Shown in pieces: positions 17,157 to 25,770 of a stretch of DNA of 64,000 nt. The number at the start of each line of letters is the position of its first letter. Position 1 is the stretch's first letter. A program made the translations under genes and the position numbers. This DNA comes from JAGHKQ01 sp041920565. Its GTDB lineage: Bacteria; Bacillota; Bacilli; Bacillales; Bacillaceae_G. A model generated the notes under the pieces. The model was not told the DNA's origin. It worked only from the letters and a program-made list of their open reading frames with translations, and searched no databases. The stretch covers positions 65,033-129,032 of the forward strand of contig JBHGXS010000053.1 of the NCBI GenBank assembly GCA_041920565.1. Reading direction: 5' to 3'.

Positions 17157-17369
17157 TCATTGAACGATATCCTTTTGCTTTTCTTTCCATCTTCCCATCC
17201 GGAACGCACGAACGAACAGAAAAAGACCAAATGAAAAAATAAAAATAGCAACAATATAATGGAATGCATATATCTCTTGAAATCTAACAAAAATAGTATC
17301 TATATACTTTAAAGAACTTAAGACAACCAATATGCCCAACAATATATTCATTGCTTTTTTATTCTCCAT
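17157..17369 (-). CDS. Small two-helix membrane protein, 70 residues
   Basis: MENKKAMNILLGILVVLSSL begins a first helix (about 7-22), a charged linker KYIDTIFVRFQE follows, then a second helix (about 37-55) and a basic tail RMGRWKEKQKD. GGGGGG precedes the ATG with a 5-base spacer, and a terminator follows the stop codon, so expression is likely. No family was recognised. The basic tail suggests a cytoplasmic C-terminus with both ends inside. Confidence 0.65.
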   Translation of the reverse strand: MENKKAMNILLGILVVLSSLKYIDTIFVRFQEIYAFHYIVAIFIFSFGLFLFVRAFRMGRWKEKQKDIVQ

Positions 17370-17545
17370 GCAATCCCCCCTTATACTATCAGTTTATCAT
17401 TTTTTAAATAGTAAGAAAATACAGATATCACATGTAAAATCTGGACGATCTCCCTTGTAAGAACTTTCATTCTAAACAGGACATTTTTCCTTTTGAGTGG
17501 AAGTAAAAAGGAGAATAAAATTTTATGGGATAAGGAGGTTTTTTC

Positions 17546-17986
17546 ATGAAAACGATAAAGGAACAGATTGTAGAATTAACGGATGAACGACAATGGTTAG
17601 AGGCGTTTCCCGTCATGAGACAACTGCGGACAGATTTAGATGAAGGGACGTATATAGAGCTGCTGAAGGAAATGACAAAAGATGGATATCGCTTGTTTGC
17701 TTTATATAACGATGCCTCCATCATTGCACTTGCAGGAGTAAGCTTGCGTACGAACTTCTACAACAAACGCCATGTATTTGTGTATGATTTAGTAACGGAT
17801 GCTGCGCATCGTTCGCAAGGGAATGGCTACAAGCTGCTGACATACATTCATGCTTGGGGAGCAGAGCACGGTGCTGAATATGTGGCGTTGGAATCCGGTG
17901 TGCAACGCATCGATTCCCATCGGTTCTATGAAGATAAATTAGACTATACTAGATTTTGTTACTCCTTCCGCAAACAGCTTGTATAA
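17546..17986 (+). CDS. GNAT family N-acetyltransferase
   Basis: A 146-residue single-domain GNAT enzyme. The acetyl-CoA pyrophosphate-binding loop is AAHRSQGNGYKLL, matching the (R/Q)xxGxG/A motif, preceded by strand VFVYDLVTD and followed by the LESGVQRIDSHRFYEDKL segment usual near the C-terminus of small GNATs. The ribosome binding site AAGGAGG is strong. Substrate is unknown. The gene stands alone between the small membrane protein and the lactate permease. Confidence 0.88.
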   Translation: MKTIKEQIVELTDERQWLEAFPVMRQLRTDLDEGTYIELLKEMTKDGYRLFALYNDASIIALAGVSLRTNFYNKRHVFVYDLVTDAAHRSQGNGYKLLTYIHAWGAEHGAEYVALESGVQRIDSHRFYEDKLDYTRFCYSFRKQLV

Positions 17987-17997
17987 GTTTAGCCGCA

Positions 17998-18050
17998 TTA
18001 ATCATAAAATTGGTCGATATAATCGCGTAATTGGCCGATCTAATTAAAGA
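17998..18050 (+). repeat. Short direct repeat with 21-bp pitch
   Basis: AATTGGTCGATATAAT and AATTGGCCGATCTAAT occur one after the other 21 bases apart, after the GNAT stop codon. The pitch equals that of the dispersed AATTGCAC repeat family elsewhere in the window, but the text differs. Confidence 0.5.
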
Positions 18051-18070
18051 CCAAATAAGCCCAATAAAAA

Positions 18071-18100
18071 TGCCCCGGCCAAAAGCCAGGGCGTTTTTCG
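18071..18100 (-). terminator. lctP terminator
   Basis: On the minus strand GCCCTGGC pairs with GCCGGGGC (one wobble), then ATTTTTATT. Confidence 0.8.
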
Positions 18101-18104
18101 TGCT

Positions 18105-19772
18105 TTACGGAATCATCCACGTTAACCAATATGCTTGAATGTATGTAATGATACCGATGATTATGACAAAGAATAGACTATGTTTCACAGTGAAGCGGAA
18201 CAAGTCGGATTCTTTTCCTACTAATCCTACAGCCGCACAAGCAACCGCGATGGATTGAGGAGAAATCATTTTTCCTGTTACGCCGCCTGTAGTATTAGCC
18301 GCTACAAGTAGCACTTCTTTTACTCCGACTTGTTGGGCTGTAATCGCTTGCAAATTGGAGAACAATGCGTTTGCGGATGTATCGGATCCAGTTAAGAATA
18401 CGCCAAGCCATCCAAGGAACGGCGAGAAGAACGGGAACAAGCCGCCTGTTGCTGCTAATGCCAGCGCCAACGTAGAAGATAGACCGGAATAGTTTGCGAT
18501 GAACGCAAATCCTAAAACAAGCCCGATGGAAAGAATCGGCATTTTCAATTCGTATAATGTCTCTTTAAACGTTTCTGCTGCTTGCTTCGCACTCATTTTT
18601 AAAATAAAGATGGAAATGATGGCCGCAATCAGAATTGCTGTACCTGTCGCAGATAGTAAGTCCAGCTTGAAAATCGCTTCGTAAGGTGTCGGCTCTTTTA
18701 CAATTGGTTCCGCTTTCATTACTTGGCCGTCTAATCCCGGAACATGGATTTTCACTACAAGCTTCTCAAGCGCACCGCCCGGCAAGAACAAGTTCTTAAA
18801 CGCTTGCTGGCTTCAAATGATAACCATCGCTGTTAATACGATAAACGGTGACCATGCTTTTACAATTTGTCCTCTCGTCAAGCGTTGTAAACCGGCTTGT
18901 ACAGTTGCGGCTGCTTCTACTTTTGCACTCTTGCCGCCGCTGAAACGGAATGCTTCTTTCGGCTGCCATACTTTTAAGAACAAGGATAGAGACACAAGAC
19001 TCACTAATGCGGATGTAATATCCGGAAGCTCTGGTCCTAAGTATGTTGCTGTTAAAAATTGTGTGATAGAGAACGATCCGCCTGCTACCAATACTGCAGG
19101 CCATGTTTGTTTTACGCCCTTAATCCCATCCATTAAAAATACCAGGAAGAACGGCACGAATAAGGATAATAGCGGCAATTGGTGCCCCGCCATTTGTCCG
19201 ATTTTATGCGCTTCAATGCCAGTTACTTGTCCGGCAACAATAATCGGAATTCCCATTGCGCCGAACGCTACCGGTGCAGTGTTGGCAATCAAGCAAAGTC
19301 CCGCTGCGTATAATGGGTTTAACCCAAGTCCCACAAGAAGAGCCGCCGTAATCGCCACCGGTGCACCGAAGCCTGCCGCCCCCTCTAAGAACGCTCCAAA
19401 CGAGAATCCGATTAAGATTACCAATAATCGTTGATCGTTTGTAATCGATAACACAGACGCGCGAATAATATCAAATTGCCCTGTCTTAACGGAAATTTTG
19501 TACAAAAATACAGAAGTTACAATAATCCACGCAATCGGCCATAAGCCGTAAGCAAAGCCGTACACTGTTGCGGCTGCCGCCATAGTGAGAGGCATCTTAT
19601 AAACAATAAGTGCAATGGCTACAGTTAATAATACAGTAATAAGTCCTGCCAAGTATCCTTTCATGCGGAACACAGCAAGCGCTAAAAAGAAAAATACGAT
19701 CGGAATAAGTGCTACTGCTGCTGAAAGCCAAATGTTTCCTAACGGATTGTACACTTGAGTCCAAGTTTGCAT
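18105..19772 (-). pseudogene. lctP: L-lactate permease gene interrupted by one in-frame TGA
   Basis: The minus-strand gene from ATG 19772 (GGAGAG before it) to 18105 would encode about 555 residues of the LctP/LldP family: MQTWTQVYNPLGN start, FLEGAAGFGAPVAITAALLV, WAL-type helices, and the TTGGVTGKMISPQSIAVACA motif near the end. At 18813-18815 a TGA replaces what should be Trp (context VLTAMVII then SQQAFKNLFLPGG), after which the same frame continues undamaged to the end. Everything else looks intact, so this is a recent nonsense change, a sequencing error, or readthrough. Two cre-like sites and an AAGGT inverted repeat upstream suggest catabolite and lactate-responsive control. Confidence 0.88.
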
Positions 19773-19856
19773 TCTTTTCTCTCCTTTTCCCTTAAATTTT
19801 ATATTGTATGAGTCGACTAAGATGTCGAGCATACCTCCCTCTAATCATATGAACAT

Positions 19857-19872
19857 AAGGTCATCATACCTT
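19857..19872. promoter_or_regulatory. Inverted repeat AAGGT-N6-ACCTT upstream of lctP
   Basis: AAGGTCATCATACCTT is a short inverted repeat about 85 bases before the lctP start, of the size bound by GntR/FadR-type lactate regulators. Regulator identity is inference. Confidence 0.4.
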
Positions 19873-19884
19873 TAACAGAAAAAA

Positions 19885-19911
19885 TAAAACGTTTTCTTTA
19901 AAACGTTTTCA
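19885..19911. promoter_or_regulatory. Two tandem cre-like sites upstream of lctP
   Basis: TAAAACGTTTTCT (19885-19897) and TTAAAACGTTTTCA (19898-19911) repeat with 14-bp spacing and resemble the CcpA cre consensus (TGWNANCGNTNWCA). They would place lactate uptake under carbon catabolite control. Confidence 0.55.
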
Positions 19912-19990
19912 AAATGAATGGATACTCATACTTTATCATATTCTCATAGATTCGTATAGATAAGTTGTAAAAAAATTTCGGATTTTCATT

Positions 19991-20019
19991 AAAAAAGACG
20001 GCTCTACGCCGCCTGTCTG
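19991..20019 (-). terminator. Terminator of a 35-residue ORF
   Basis: On the minus strand AGAC-A-GGC pairs with GCC-GTCT (one bulge), followed by TTTTTT. Confidence 0.65.
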
Positions 20020-20030
20020 ATTATCCTCGT

Positions 20031-20138
20031 TTATTCTTCAAGTGTAATTCTTTTCGTTTTATCTTTAGACCGGGAACGCAAGACGCTAATGACAAAAATC
20101 GCTGCTAAAATCAAAGCGGAAATCACGGCCGCTGTCAT
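20031..20138 (-). CDS. Possible 35-residue single-span membrane peptide
   Basis: Minus-strand ATG at 20138 gives MTAAVISALILAAIFVISV, one membrane helix, then a basic tail LRSRSKDKTKRITLEE. A good terminator follows 12 bases after the stop. There is no clear ribosome binding site before this ATG, and the stretch upstream (FFINV in frame) suggests the true start or a 5' part may be missing. It could be a small membrane peptide or the 3' end of a decayed gene. Confidence 0.4.
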   Translation of the reverse strand: MTAAVISALILAAIFVISVLRSRSKDKTKRITLEE

Positions 20139-20207
20139 AACATTAATAAAAAAGGATATTTTTTACACCAGTCGAATTAGTAGTATTGGAAAAAGGAGGG
20201 AGTTAAA

Positions 20208-20684
20208 ATGAATCATGAAGTGTTGTTAAATCAAATTGATTTTGTACGGAAAGTGACGCTGAAAGTATTGAAGGATGTAACGGAAGAAATGGCGGATATT
20301 GTTCCAGAAGGGTTCAATAATTCGATTCGCTGGAACATCGGCCACATTTTCATCGATCAATACATGTGGCTGTACTTTAAAATTCCGGATGAATTAAAGC
20401 TGCCGGATCAGTATAAAGAACTGTTTGGATTTGGAACAAAACCGGCAGATTGGAAAATCCAGCCTCCTTCACTGGAGGAACTAAAAGCATTGCTTCGGCA
20501 ACAACCTGTACACATACGCCAAACCTTCGGGCACCGTTTGGATGAAAAGCTGATAGAACCGACGGAATTAGGGATGAGCACCATCGGTGAGGTCATTCCG
20601 CGTACGCTTTATCATGAGGGGTTACATGTCGGAACCATTCTTTCCATCAAAAAAGTGATTCAAGCGCAGCACCTAATAAAATAA
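20208..20684 (+). CDS. DinB family protein
   Basis: A 158-residue four-helix-bundle protein of the DinB/YfiT superfamily. WNIGHIFIDQY near residue 44 supplies the first metal ligand and YHEGLHVGTI near residue 134 the other two histidines, giving the His3 metal site of the family. Related proteins act as thiol S-transferases (bacillithiol, mycothiol) or metal-dependent hydrolases. Ribosome binding site AAAGGAGGG, ATG start. It converges on the ArsB-type transporter gene and shares a bidirectional terminator with it. Substrate not inferable. Confidence 0.85.
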   Translation: MNHEVLLNQIDFVRKVTLKVLKDVTEEMADIVPEGFNNSIRWNIGHIFIDQYMWLYFKIPDELKLPDQYKELFGFGTKPADWKIQPPSLEELKALLRQQPVHIRQTFGHRLDEKLIEPTELGMSTIGEVIPRTLYHEGLHVGTILSIKKVIQAQHLIK

Positions 20685-20720
20685 AAAATGACTACCGCCT
20701 TCTGGGCAGTAGTCATTTTT
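20684..20720. terminator. Bidirectional terminator
   Basis: AAAAATGACTAC pairs with GTAGTCATTTTT across a 13-base partly paired loop; serves both convergent genes. Confidence 0.85.
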
Positions 20721-22086
20721 AGTTGAAAAACCACTCAATCCAATAATATAAGCACAGCAGCGTAAATAAAACAGTAGGAGGTATCACGATAATTGTAATT
20801 TTTACATACTCGCTCCAGCGAATGCGCACCTTTTCCCTTCGTAAAATGCCCATCCAAATCAAGGTTGCAAGCGTTCCGACCGGAAGGAGCAGGGATCCGA
20901 TGTCACTTCCGATAATATTGGCCAGATACATCGTTTTCAGAGTAATAGGGTCGAGACCCATCTCCGTTAACGTGATGGTTCCGATCATCAAAGCAGGATG
21001 GTTATTAAATATGTTGGATAGAATGGACAATGTGCTTCCCATAATGACACTCGCATAAAATAAGTTTTTTGATACAATCGGCTCCAATATATGCACAAGA
21101 AGCTTTGTCAATCCGATGTTGTGCAAACCGAAAATAAGCACATACATCGCAAACGCAAAGACAAGGATTTGCCATGGTGTTTTACGCAAAATATCAGAGG
21201 GGTTTTGACGCAAATGATACCATCGCCATGCTAACAGCACCAAGGATCCGATAATCGCAACCAATTCAACAGGAATACCATAATAAGAAGCAACAAACAA
21301 ACCGACTCGTATACCTAGGACGAAAAACAGAATGTTCCTCATAAATTTGGTGTGCGTATGCTTTGGCTTGCGGGACAGCTTCGTCTGGAGCGGATGATAA
21401 TGGGGGGTATGCAATAATTCTTGCGGCTCCACTTGGCTCTTTGTGAGCTTCTTCGGTATATCTTTATAAAATGTAAAAAACAGAAGCGTCAGTAAAAACA
21501 GAAGTCCTAATGTGACCGGTACAAACATCATGGCTGTATAAGTGTACAAGTCCATATCGACAATCTTTAAAGCAATCAAATTGACGATATTGCTGACACC
21601 GATTGGAGCACTCGAAGCTGTTGCAATTAAAGCTCCGCTCAATAAGTAAGGGATTTTCTGATGGGGCTTCAGCTTTAAATGCCTAAGGAGAAGAAGCAAA
21701 ATAGGCGTTGTGATCAAGATGCTTCCATCATTATTAAAAAACATTGTCATAAAAAAGCAAAGTAAATTTGTATACCAAAACAGACGAATACCGGATCCTT
21801 TAGACCAATTCACTAAAAAGGCAGCTGCCCAATGAAAGAATCCGAAGCTCTCCAGCACAACAGCCATGACAATGGTCGCAATGATAGTAAGAGCGGCTCC
21901 GCTCACTTTTTCGCCTATCTCTGCAAGGTCCGCAATGGAAACCGTGCCGCTCATCAAAACGAGAATAGCCCCGACAGAAGCAGGAATTGCTTCATTTATC
22001 CCCTTTGGACGCCAAAAGATAACGAGCATGGTTGCAAGAAAAGCTAGAATGGTAATAACAGATTGTGAGTCGAGCAAATTGTTCAC
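20719..22086 (-). CDS. ArsB/NhaD-type ion transporter (arsenical pump or dicarboxylate/Na+ antiporter)
   Basis: A 455-residue protein with about eleven membrane helices of the ion transporter superfamily: FFNNDGSILITTPILLLLLRHLK in the first half and SILSNIFNNHPALMIGTI plus NIIGSDIGSLLLPVGTLATLIWM in the second are the paired NND/NNHP and GSDIG-LPVGTLATL hairpins of ArsB. The GTG start follows AGGAAGAGA. No arsR or arsC is beside it, so arsenite export is not supported by context. Called by family only. Confidence 0.85.
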   Translation of the reverse strand: MNNLLDSQSVITILAFLATMLVIFWRPKGINEAIPASVGAILVLMSGTVSIADLAEIGEKVSGAALTIIATIVMAVVLESFGFFHWAAAFLVNWSKGSGIRLFWYTNLLCFFMTMFFNNDGSILITTPILLLLLRHLKLKPHQKIPYLLSGALIATASSAPIGVSNIVNLIALKIVDMDLYTYTAMMFVPVTLGLLFLLTLLFFTFYKDIPKKLTKSQVEPQELLHTPHYHPLQTKLSRKPKHTHTKFMRNILFFVLGIRVGLFVASYYGIPVELVAIIGSLVLLAWRWYHLRQNPSDILRKTPWQILVFAFAMYVLIFGLHNIGLTKLLVHILEPIVSKNLFYASVIMGSTLSILSNIFNNHPALMIGTITLTEMGLDPITLKTMYLANIIGSDIGSLLLPVGTLATLIWMGILRREKVRIRWSEYVKITIIVIPPTVLFTLLCLYYWIEWFFN

Positions 22087-22232
22087 TCTCTTCCTAATAT
22101 TCCGTTTAAAAAATAAACTCTTTTCCTTATATGGTATTCATCTTGCTAGGAAAAGTAATAGATATTCGTCCCTCTTGTCCAAAATGTGCTGTACTCTCAA
22201 TGACAATCCAACTGCCACCTAATCTATTTAAC

Positions 22233-22260
22233 GAAAAAAAGCTCTCATAAAAGAGAGCTT
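22233..22260 (-). terminator. Terminator of the 22.4-22.9 kb gene
   Basis: GCTCTC (22241-22246) pairs with GAGAGC (22253-22258); A7 before it gives the U tract on the minus strand. Confidence 0.8.
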
Positions 22261-22368
22261 CATTATGCTAATAGGTATCCCCTGTTCCCTTCTGTTTAGC
22301 GTCTGCGTCCCAAGTACAATCTTTGCCACGCCTTATCGATGTCTTCCTGCACCGCCATTGGTGCTTTT

Positions 22369-22857
22369 TTAGCGTCTTCTTCTCCTTTTTCGAAACAATC
22401 GTTTTCTTTTCGTATTTAACACATCTACTATAATATGCAGCGCACTCGCGCCCATCACCCCAACAACAAAGCTGAATATGAGCCCCTTATTCGCCTCAGT
22501 TATGTTCACCAATTCCCCATTCAATACTGTTTTATTAACGAGATAAAGCACTGGGGACAATACAAGCAGCAAATATAGCAAACGAATGAAATCTCCGATA
22601 ATCAGGGTATGTGTTAAAAACGAGCGGTGCGGCATGATGATTTGATACGGATACCATAACAGCCGCAGCATCCCCCATTTTCGATACGACGCACTGTGAA
22701 TGTCCAAATCCGGACTTAAAAAATATGTACCAACCACAAACCCTATCGTAAAAAGGAGAAGAAAGCTCTTGCTTGTATACCCGTATGAGAATAACAGTAC
22801 AACAACAATGGGCAACGCTATTAAGTTTAATTTTGTATGAGTTTTTCCAGATGGCAT
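22369..22857 (-). CDS. YdjM/DUF2227-like membrane protein, C-terminus possibly frameshifted
   Basis: Begins MPSGKTHTKLN, the opening typical of small metal-binding membrane proteins of the DUF2227 or YdjM kind, with SPDLDIHSASYRKWG and PHRSFLTHTLIIGDFIR (His and Asp clusters likely to bind metal) and four membrane helices. ATG 22857 has AGAGG close before it. The frame ends in a run of arginines, but another frame continues from about 22407 to a TAA at 22302 with good coding character (FEKGEEDAKKAPMAVQEDID, then KAWQRLYLGRRR), so the natural C-terminus may have been lost to a frameshift inside an A/G-rich tract. Confidence 0.7.
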   Translation of the reverse strand: MPSGKTHTKLNLIALPIVVVLLFSYGYTSKSFLLLFTIGFVVGTYFLSPDLDIHSASYRKWGMLRLLWYPYQIIMPHRSFLTHTLIIGDFIRLLYLLLVLSPVLYLVNKTVLNGELVNITEANKGLIFSFVVGVMGASALHIIVDVLNTKRKRLFRKRRRRR

Positions 22858-22968
22858 AATCCTCTTCCTTATGATTAACATGTTTGAATCTTCATTTTCT
22901 CAGCATTTTCGGATGTTGGCAAGACGTTTTTTTATAGCTTGCCGCCTTTCTACAGGCTGAATTTTACA

Positions 22969-23040
22969 TCATCTGAACCTCCCCCCGCTTGCTCGCGTTC
23001 GCTCCTAGAAGTGGGGGCTTCTCGCTTGAACATGATAAAT
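22969..23040 (-). mobile_element. Relic of an IS200/IS605-type right end (possible orphan omegaRNA 3' end)
   Basis: On the minus strand the text GAAGCCCCCACTTC, a GC-rich spacer, then GCGGGGGGAGGTTCA matches the 3' hairpin of IS605-family elements, which also forms the 3' end of the TnpB guide RNA. A similar hairpin ends the relic at 34436. There is no tnpA or tnpB next to it. A 23-codon frame just upstream on the same strand (MFVCNPCDVSKDIPHYMQQL) was not identified. Confidence 0.55.
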
Positions 23041-23142
23041 CATTAACCTTTAAAAAGCTGCTGCATATAATGCGGTATATCCTTTGATACATCACAAGGA
23101 TTACAGACAAACATCTCTTTTTGCTCAAAGTACTCTCCTCAC

Positions 23143-23170
23143 AAAAGAAGAGCAGCACCTCGGCTGCTCT
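23143..23170 (-). terminator. metQNI terminator
   Basis: AGAGCAGC (23149-23156) pairs with GCTGCTCT (23163-23170), with a TCTTTTG tract following on the minus strand. Confidence 0.85.
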
Positions 23171-23839
23171 TTAATCTTTTTTCAGTTTTCTTGCCGTAGT
23201 ATTCCCTGCTGACTGCAATAGTTGGACAAGGATAATTAAAATAAGCACTGTTACATACATGACTTCCGGTTCGTAGCGAAGATGACCGAAGCGATAGGCT
23301 AAGTCCCCCAGTCCTCCTGCTCCGACAAGCCCCGCCATTGCCGTCGCCCCAATTAGTCCGATTGTCGCAATCGTCAATCCAAGCACAAGAGATGGACGCG
23401 CCTCCCTTACCATGACGTGCCAGATAATCTTGCGGGTAGAAATTCCCATTGATTCATAAGCTTCCAACACGCCACGGTCCACTTCTAAAAGCGCAGTTTC
23501 CATTAATCGTGCAATATAAGGAGCCGTATACACAACAAGCGGCACAATAACTCCTTTTACTCCGATGGTCGTACCCATGATCAGCTTGGTGAACGGCAAA
23601 ATGAAAAATAACAAAATAATAAACGGGATGGAACGAATCACGTTGATTACGCTATTCAACACCGGGTACACAATTTTATTTTCCAAGCGCCCGCCCGGAC
23701 GTGTTAAAACTAAAGAAACCCCAAGCGGCAATGCGAGAATAAGAGAGATCAGCAAGGAAATTCCGGTCATCTGAAACGTTTGCACCGTTGCTTCCCAAAT
23801 CATATCGCCCCATTGTTCAAGAAATGACCCGTTCTGCAT
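23171..23839 (-). CDS. metI: Methionine ABC transporter permease
   Basis: A 222-residue MetI-type permease with five membrane helices. The EAA coupling loop reads EAYESMGISTRKIIWHVMVREARP, the segment contacting the MetN ATPase, and GAGGLGDLAYRFG near the end is conserved in MetI. The start lies 23 bases inside metN (ATG 23839, with GGGGAGAGA before it), so the two are translationally coupled. Last gene of the S-box-controlled metQNI operon; a strong terminator follows directly. Confidence 0.95.
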   Translation of the reverse strand: MQNGSFLEQWGDMIWEATVQTFQMTGISLLISLILALPLGVSLVLTRPGGRLENKIVYPVLNSVINVIRSIPFIILLFFILPFTKLIMGTTIGVKGVIVPLVVYTAPYIARLMETALLEVDRGVLEAYESMGISTRKIIWHVMVREARPSLVLGLTIATIGLIGATAMAGLVGAGGLGDLAYRFGHLRYEPEVMYVTVLILIILVQLLQSAGNTTARKLKKD

Positions 23840-24851
23840 ATTCTTCTCTCCCCTCTATAACAACACCGCGCTCTTGCAAGAACCGAAGCGTCTTCTGTAC
23901 TTCCCCCGGCTGTCCTTGCATATGAACCACCAGTTTACCAAATGGCTTATCTTTCAACTGTGTGATAGTGCCGGACAAAATATTCGGGTACACTTGAAAT
24001 TTCTTCGTCGCCAAAGCCAATGCCGGCTCCCCTGAAGAATGACCGACAAAAGACAGCGTGACGATTTCTCCTGTTCCCTCTAACTCTTTGACGAGCGCTT
24101 CCGGCAGCTTATAAGAAAACTGGCTGCTGACAAATTTCTTCGTTGTTTCATGCTGCGGGTTCGTAAACAGCTCCAATACTGTTGCACTTTCCACAATCTG
24201 TCCGCTCTCCATTACAGCAACGCGGTCGCAAATTCGCTGAATGACATTCATTTCATGTGTGATCAACAAAATCGTAATTCCGAATTCTTTATTAATCTGC
24301 AGCAGCAAATCTAAAATAGACTCCGTCGTTTCCGGATCCAGGGCGCTCGTAGCTTCATCGCTAAGAAGCACCTCAGGCTCATGGGATAAAGCCCGCGCAA
24401 TTGCTACCCGCTGCTTTTGTCCCCCCGATAACTCGCTCGGATAGGAATCCTTCTTGTCATATAAGCCAACTATGCGCAAGTATTTTTCTGCACGCTTATC
24501 AATTTCTTCTTTTGGCACATTCGTAAGCCGAAGCGGAATAGCAATGTTTTCGTATACTGTCGCTGTTTTTAATAAGTGAAAACCTTGAAAAATCATCCCG
24601 ATTTTTTGACGAGCTTTGGCCAATTCGCCTCCGGACAAAGAAAGCAAGCTCTGCCCATTTACGATAACGTCACCTTCCGACGGCTTCTCTAACAGGTTCA
24701 CACAGCGAATCAACGTACTTTTTCCGGCTCCGCTATAACCGATGACTCCGAAAATTTCGCCCTTTTTCACCTGAAGGGAGACGTTTTTTAACGCCTCCAC
24801 CCTCCCTTTTTTTGTGACGAATGCTTTTGAAACGTTTTGTAATTCAATCAT
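23817..24851 (-). CDS. metN: Methionine ABC transporter ATPase
   Basis: A 344-residue ATPase energising import of methionine. Walker A GYSGAGKST, signature LSGGQKQR, Walker B LLSDEATSALD, H-loop LITHEM, and a C-terminal NIL (ACT-like) domain (about 265-344) that in homologues binds methionine and causes transinhibition. It begins 12 bases after the metQ stop codon and overlaps metI. The order Q-N-I differs from the common N-I-Q (B. subtilis metNPQ). Confidence 0.95.
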   Translation of the reverse strand: MIELQNVSKAFVTKKGRVEALKNVSLQVKKGEIFGVIGYSGAGKSTLIRCVNLLEKPSEGDVIVNGQSLLSLSGGELAKARQKIGMIFQGFHLLKTATVYENIAIPLRLTNVPKEEIDKRAEKYLRIVGLYDKKDSYPSELSGGQKQRVAIARALSHEPEVLLSDEATSALDPETTESILDLLLQINKEFGITILLITHEMNVIQRICDRVAVMESGQIVESATVLELFTNPQHETTKKFVSSQFSYKLPEALVKELEGTGEIVTLSFVGHSSGEPALALATKKFQVYPNILSGTITQLKDKPFGKLVVHMQGQPGEVQKTLRFLQERGVVIEGREEYAERVIS

Positions 24852-24863
24852 CCCGTCCGCTCC

Positions 24864-25679
24864 TTACCAAGATGGAAGTACTGCACCATCAAATTTTTCT
24901 TCAATGAATTCTTTTACTTCCTTAGAACGATAAATTTTTTCCAGCTTTTTAACTGCAGCGTCATTTTTGTTTTCTGTACGGACCGCTACCCAGTTCACAT
25001 AAGGAGAGTCTTTTCCTTCTTGGTAAATGGCATCTTTAGATGGATTTAATCCGGCGCCCATCGCAAAGTTTGTGTTTATGGCTGCTGCTTGCACTTCGCC
25101 AAGCTGCGTCGGCAATTGGGATGCCTCTAGCTCCACAATTTGCAAGTTCTTCGGATTTTTCACTACATCCTTTGCCGTCGCTTTTTCCTTGGCATCCGGG
25201 CTTACTTTCAATACGCCCGCTGCTTCAAATACCTTCAGGGCGCGAAGCTCATTTGTCGGATCATTTGGAACAGCGATTTTATCACCTTCTTTTAAATCCT
25301 TGAGGTCTTTAATCTTTTCAGAGTAAATTCCCATCGGGAACGTTACAGTTTTAAATACTGTAGATAATTTTAAATTTCGTTCTTCCACAAAGGCATCAAA
25401 GTACGGTTTTGTTTGGAAGCTGTTTACGTCGATTTCTTTTTCTGCTAATGCCACGTTTGGCATCACATAATCATTGAATACTTTAATTTCAATATGTAAG
25501 CCGTCTTTCGCCGCTACTTCCTTCACTTTTTCTAAAATTTCTTCATGCGGCCCGCCTGTCACGCCAACCACCAGTTTCTTTTCACTCAATCCCTTTGCTT
25601 CTCCTGACGTTTCAGAACTGCTGCAAGCCCCTAATAAAAGCACTGCAGCTGCACTTACGGATGCTAACCATTTTTTCAT
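24864..25679 (-). CDS. metQ: Methionine-binding lipoprotein
   Basis: A 271-residue solute-binding lipoprotein of the NlpA/MetQ family. The signal peptide ends in lipobox LGAC (Cys19), so it is lipid-anchored outside the membrane. Mature protein has VGVTGGPHEEILEKVKEVA, NSFQTKPYFDAF and VPNDPTNELRALK, the last a hallmark of MetQ, plus INTNFAMGAGLNP. It is first in the operon, directly after the SAM riboswitch, an unusual place for metQ. Confidence 0.95.
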   Translation of the reverse strand: MKKWLASVSAAAVLLLGACSSSETSGEAKGLSEKKLVVGVTGGPHEEILEKVKEVAAKDGLHIEIKVFNDYVMPNVALAEKEIDVNSFQTKPYFDAFVEERNLKLSTVFKTVTFPMGIYSEKIKDLKDLKEGDKIAVPNDPTNELRALKVFEAAGVLKVSPDAKEKATAKDVVKNPKNLQIVELEASQLPTQLGEVQAAAINTNFAMGAGLNPSKDAIYQEGKDSPYVNWVAVRTENKNDAAVKKLEKIYRSKEVKEFIEEKFDGAVLPSW

Positions 25680-25770
25680 TTTTGTTTTCCCCCTATAAAT
25701 TATGTATTGTTTTTCACGGAATCGTTCCTACGATTCTTGCTCTGTTTGTGCGGAGGAGGCTTTTTCCATA

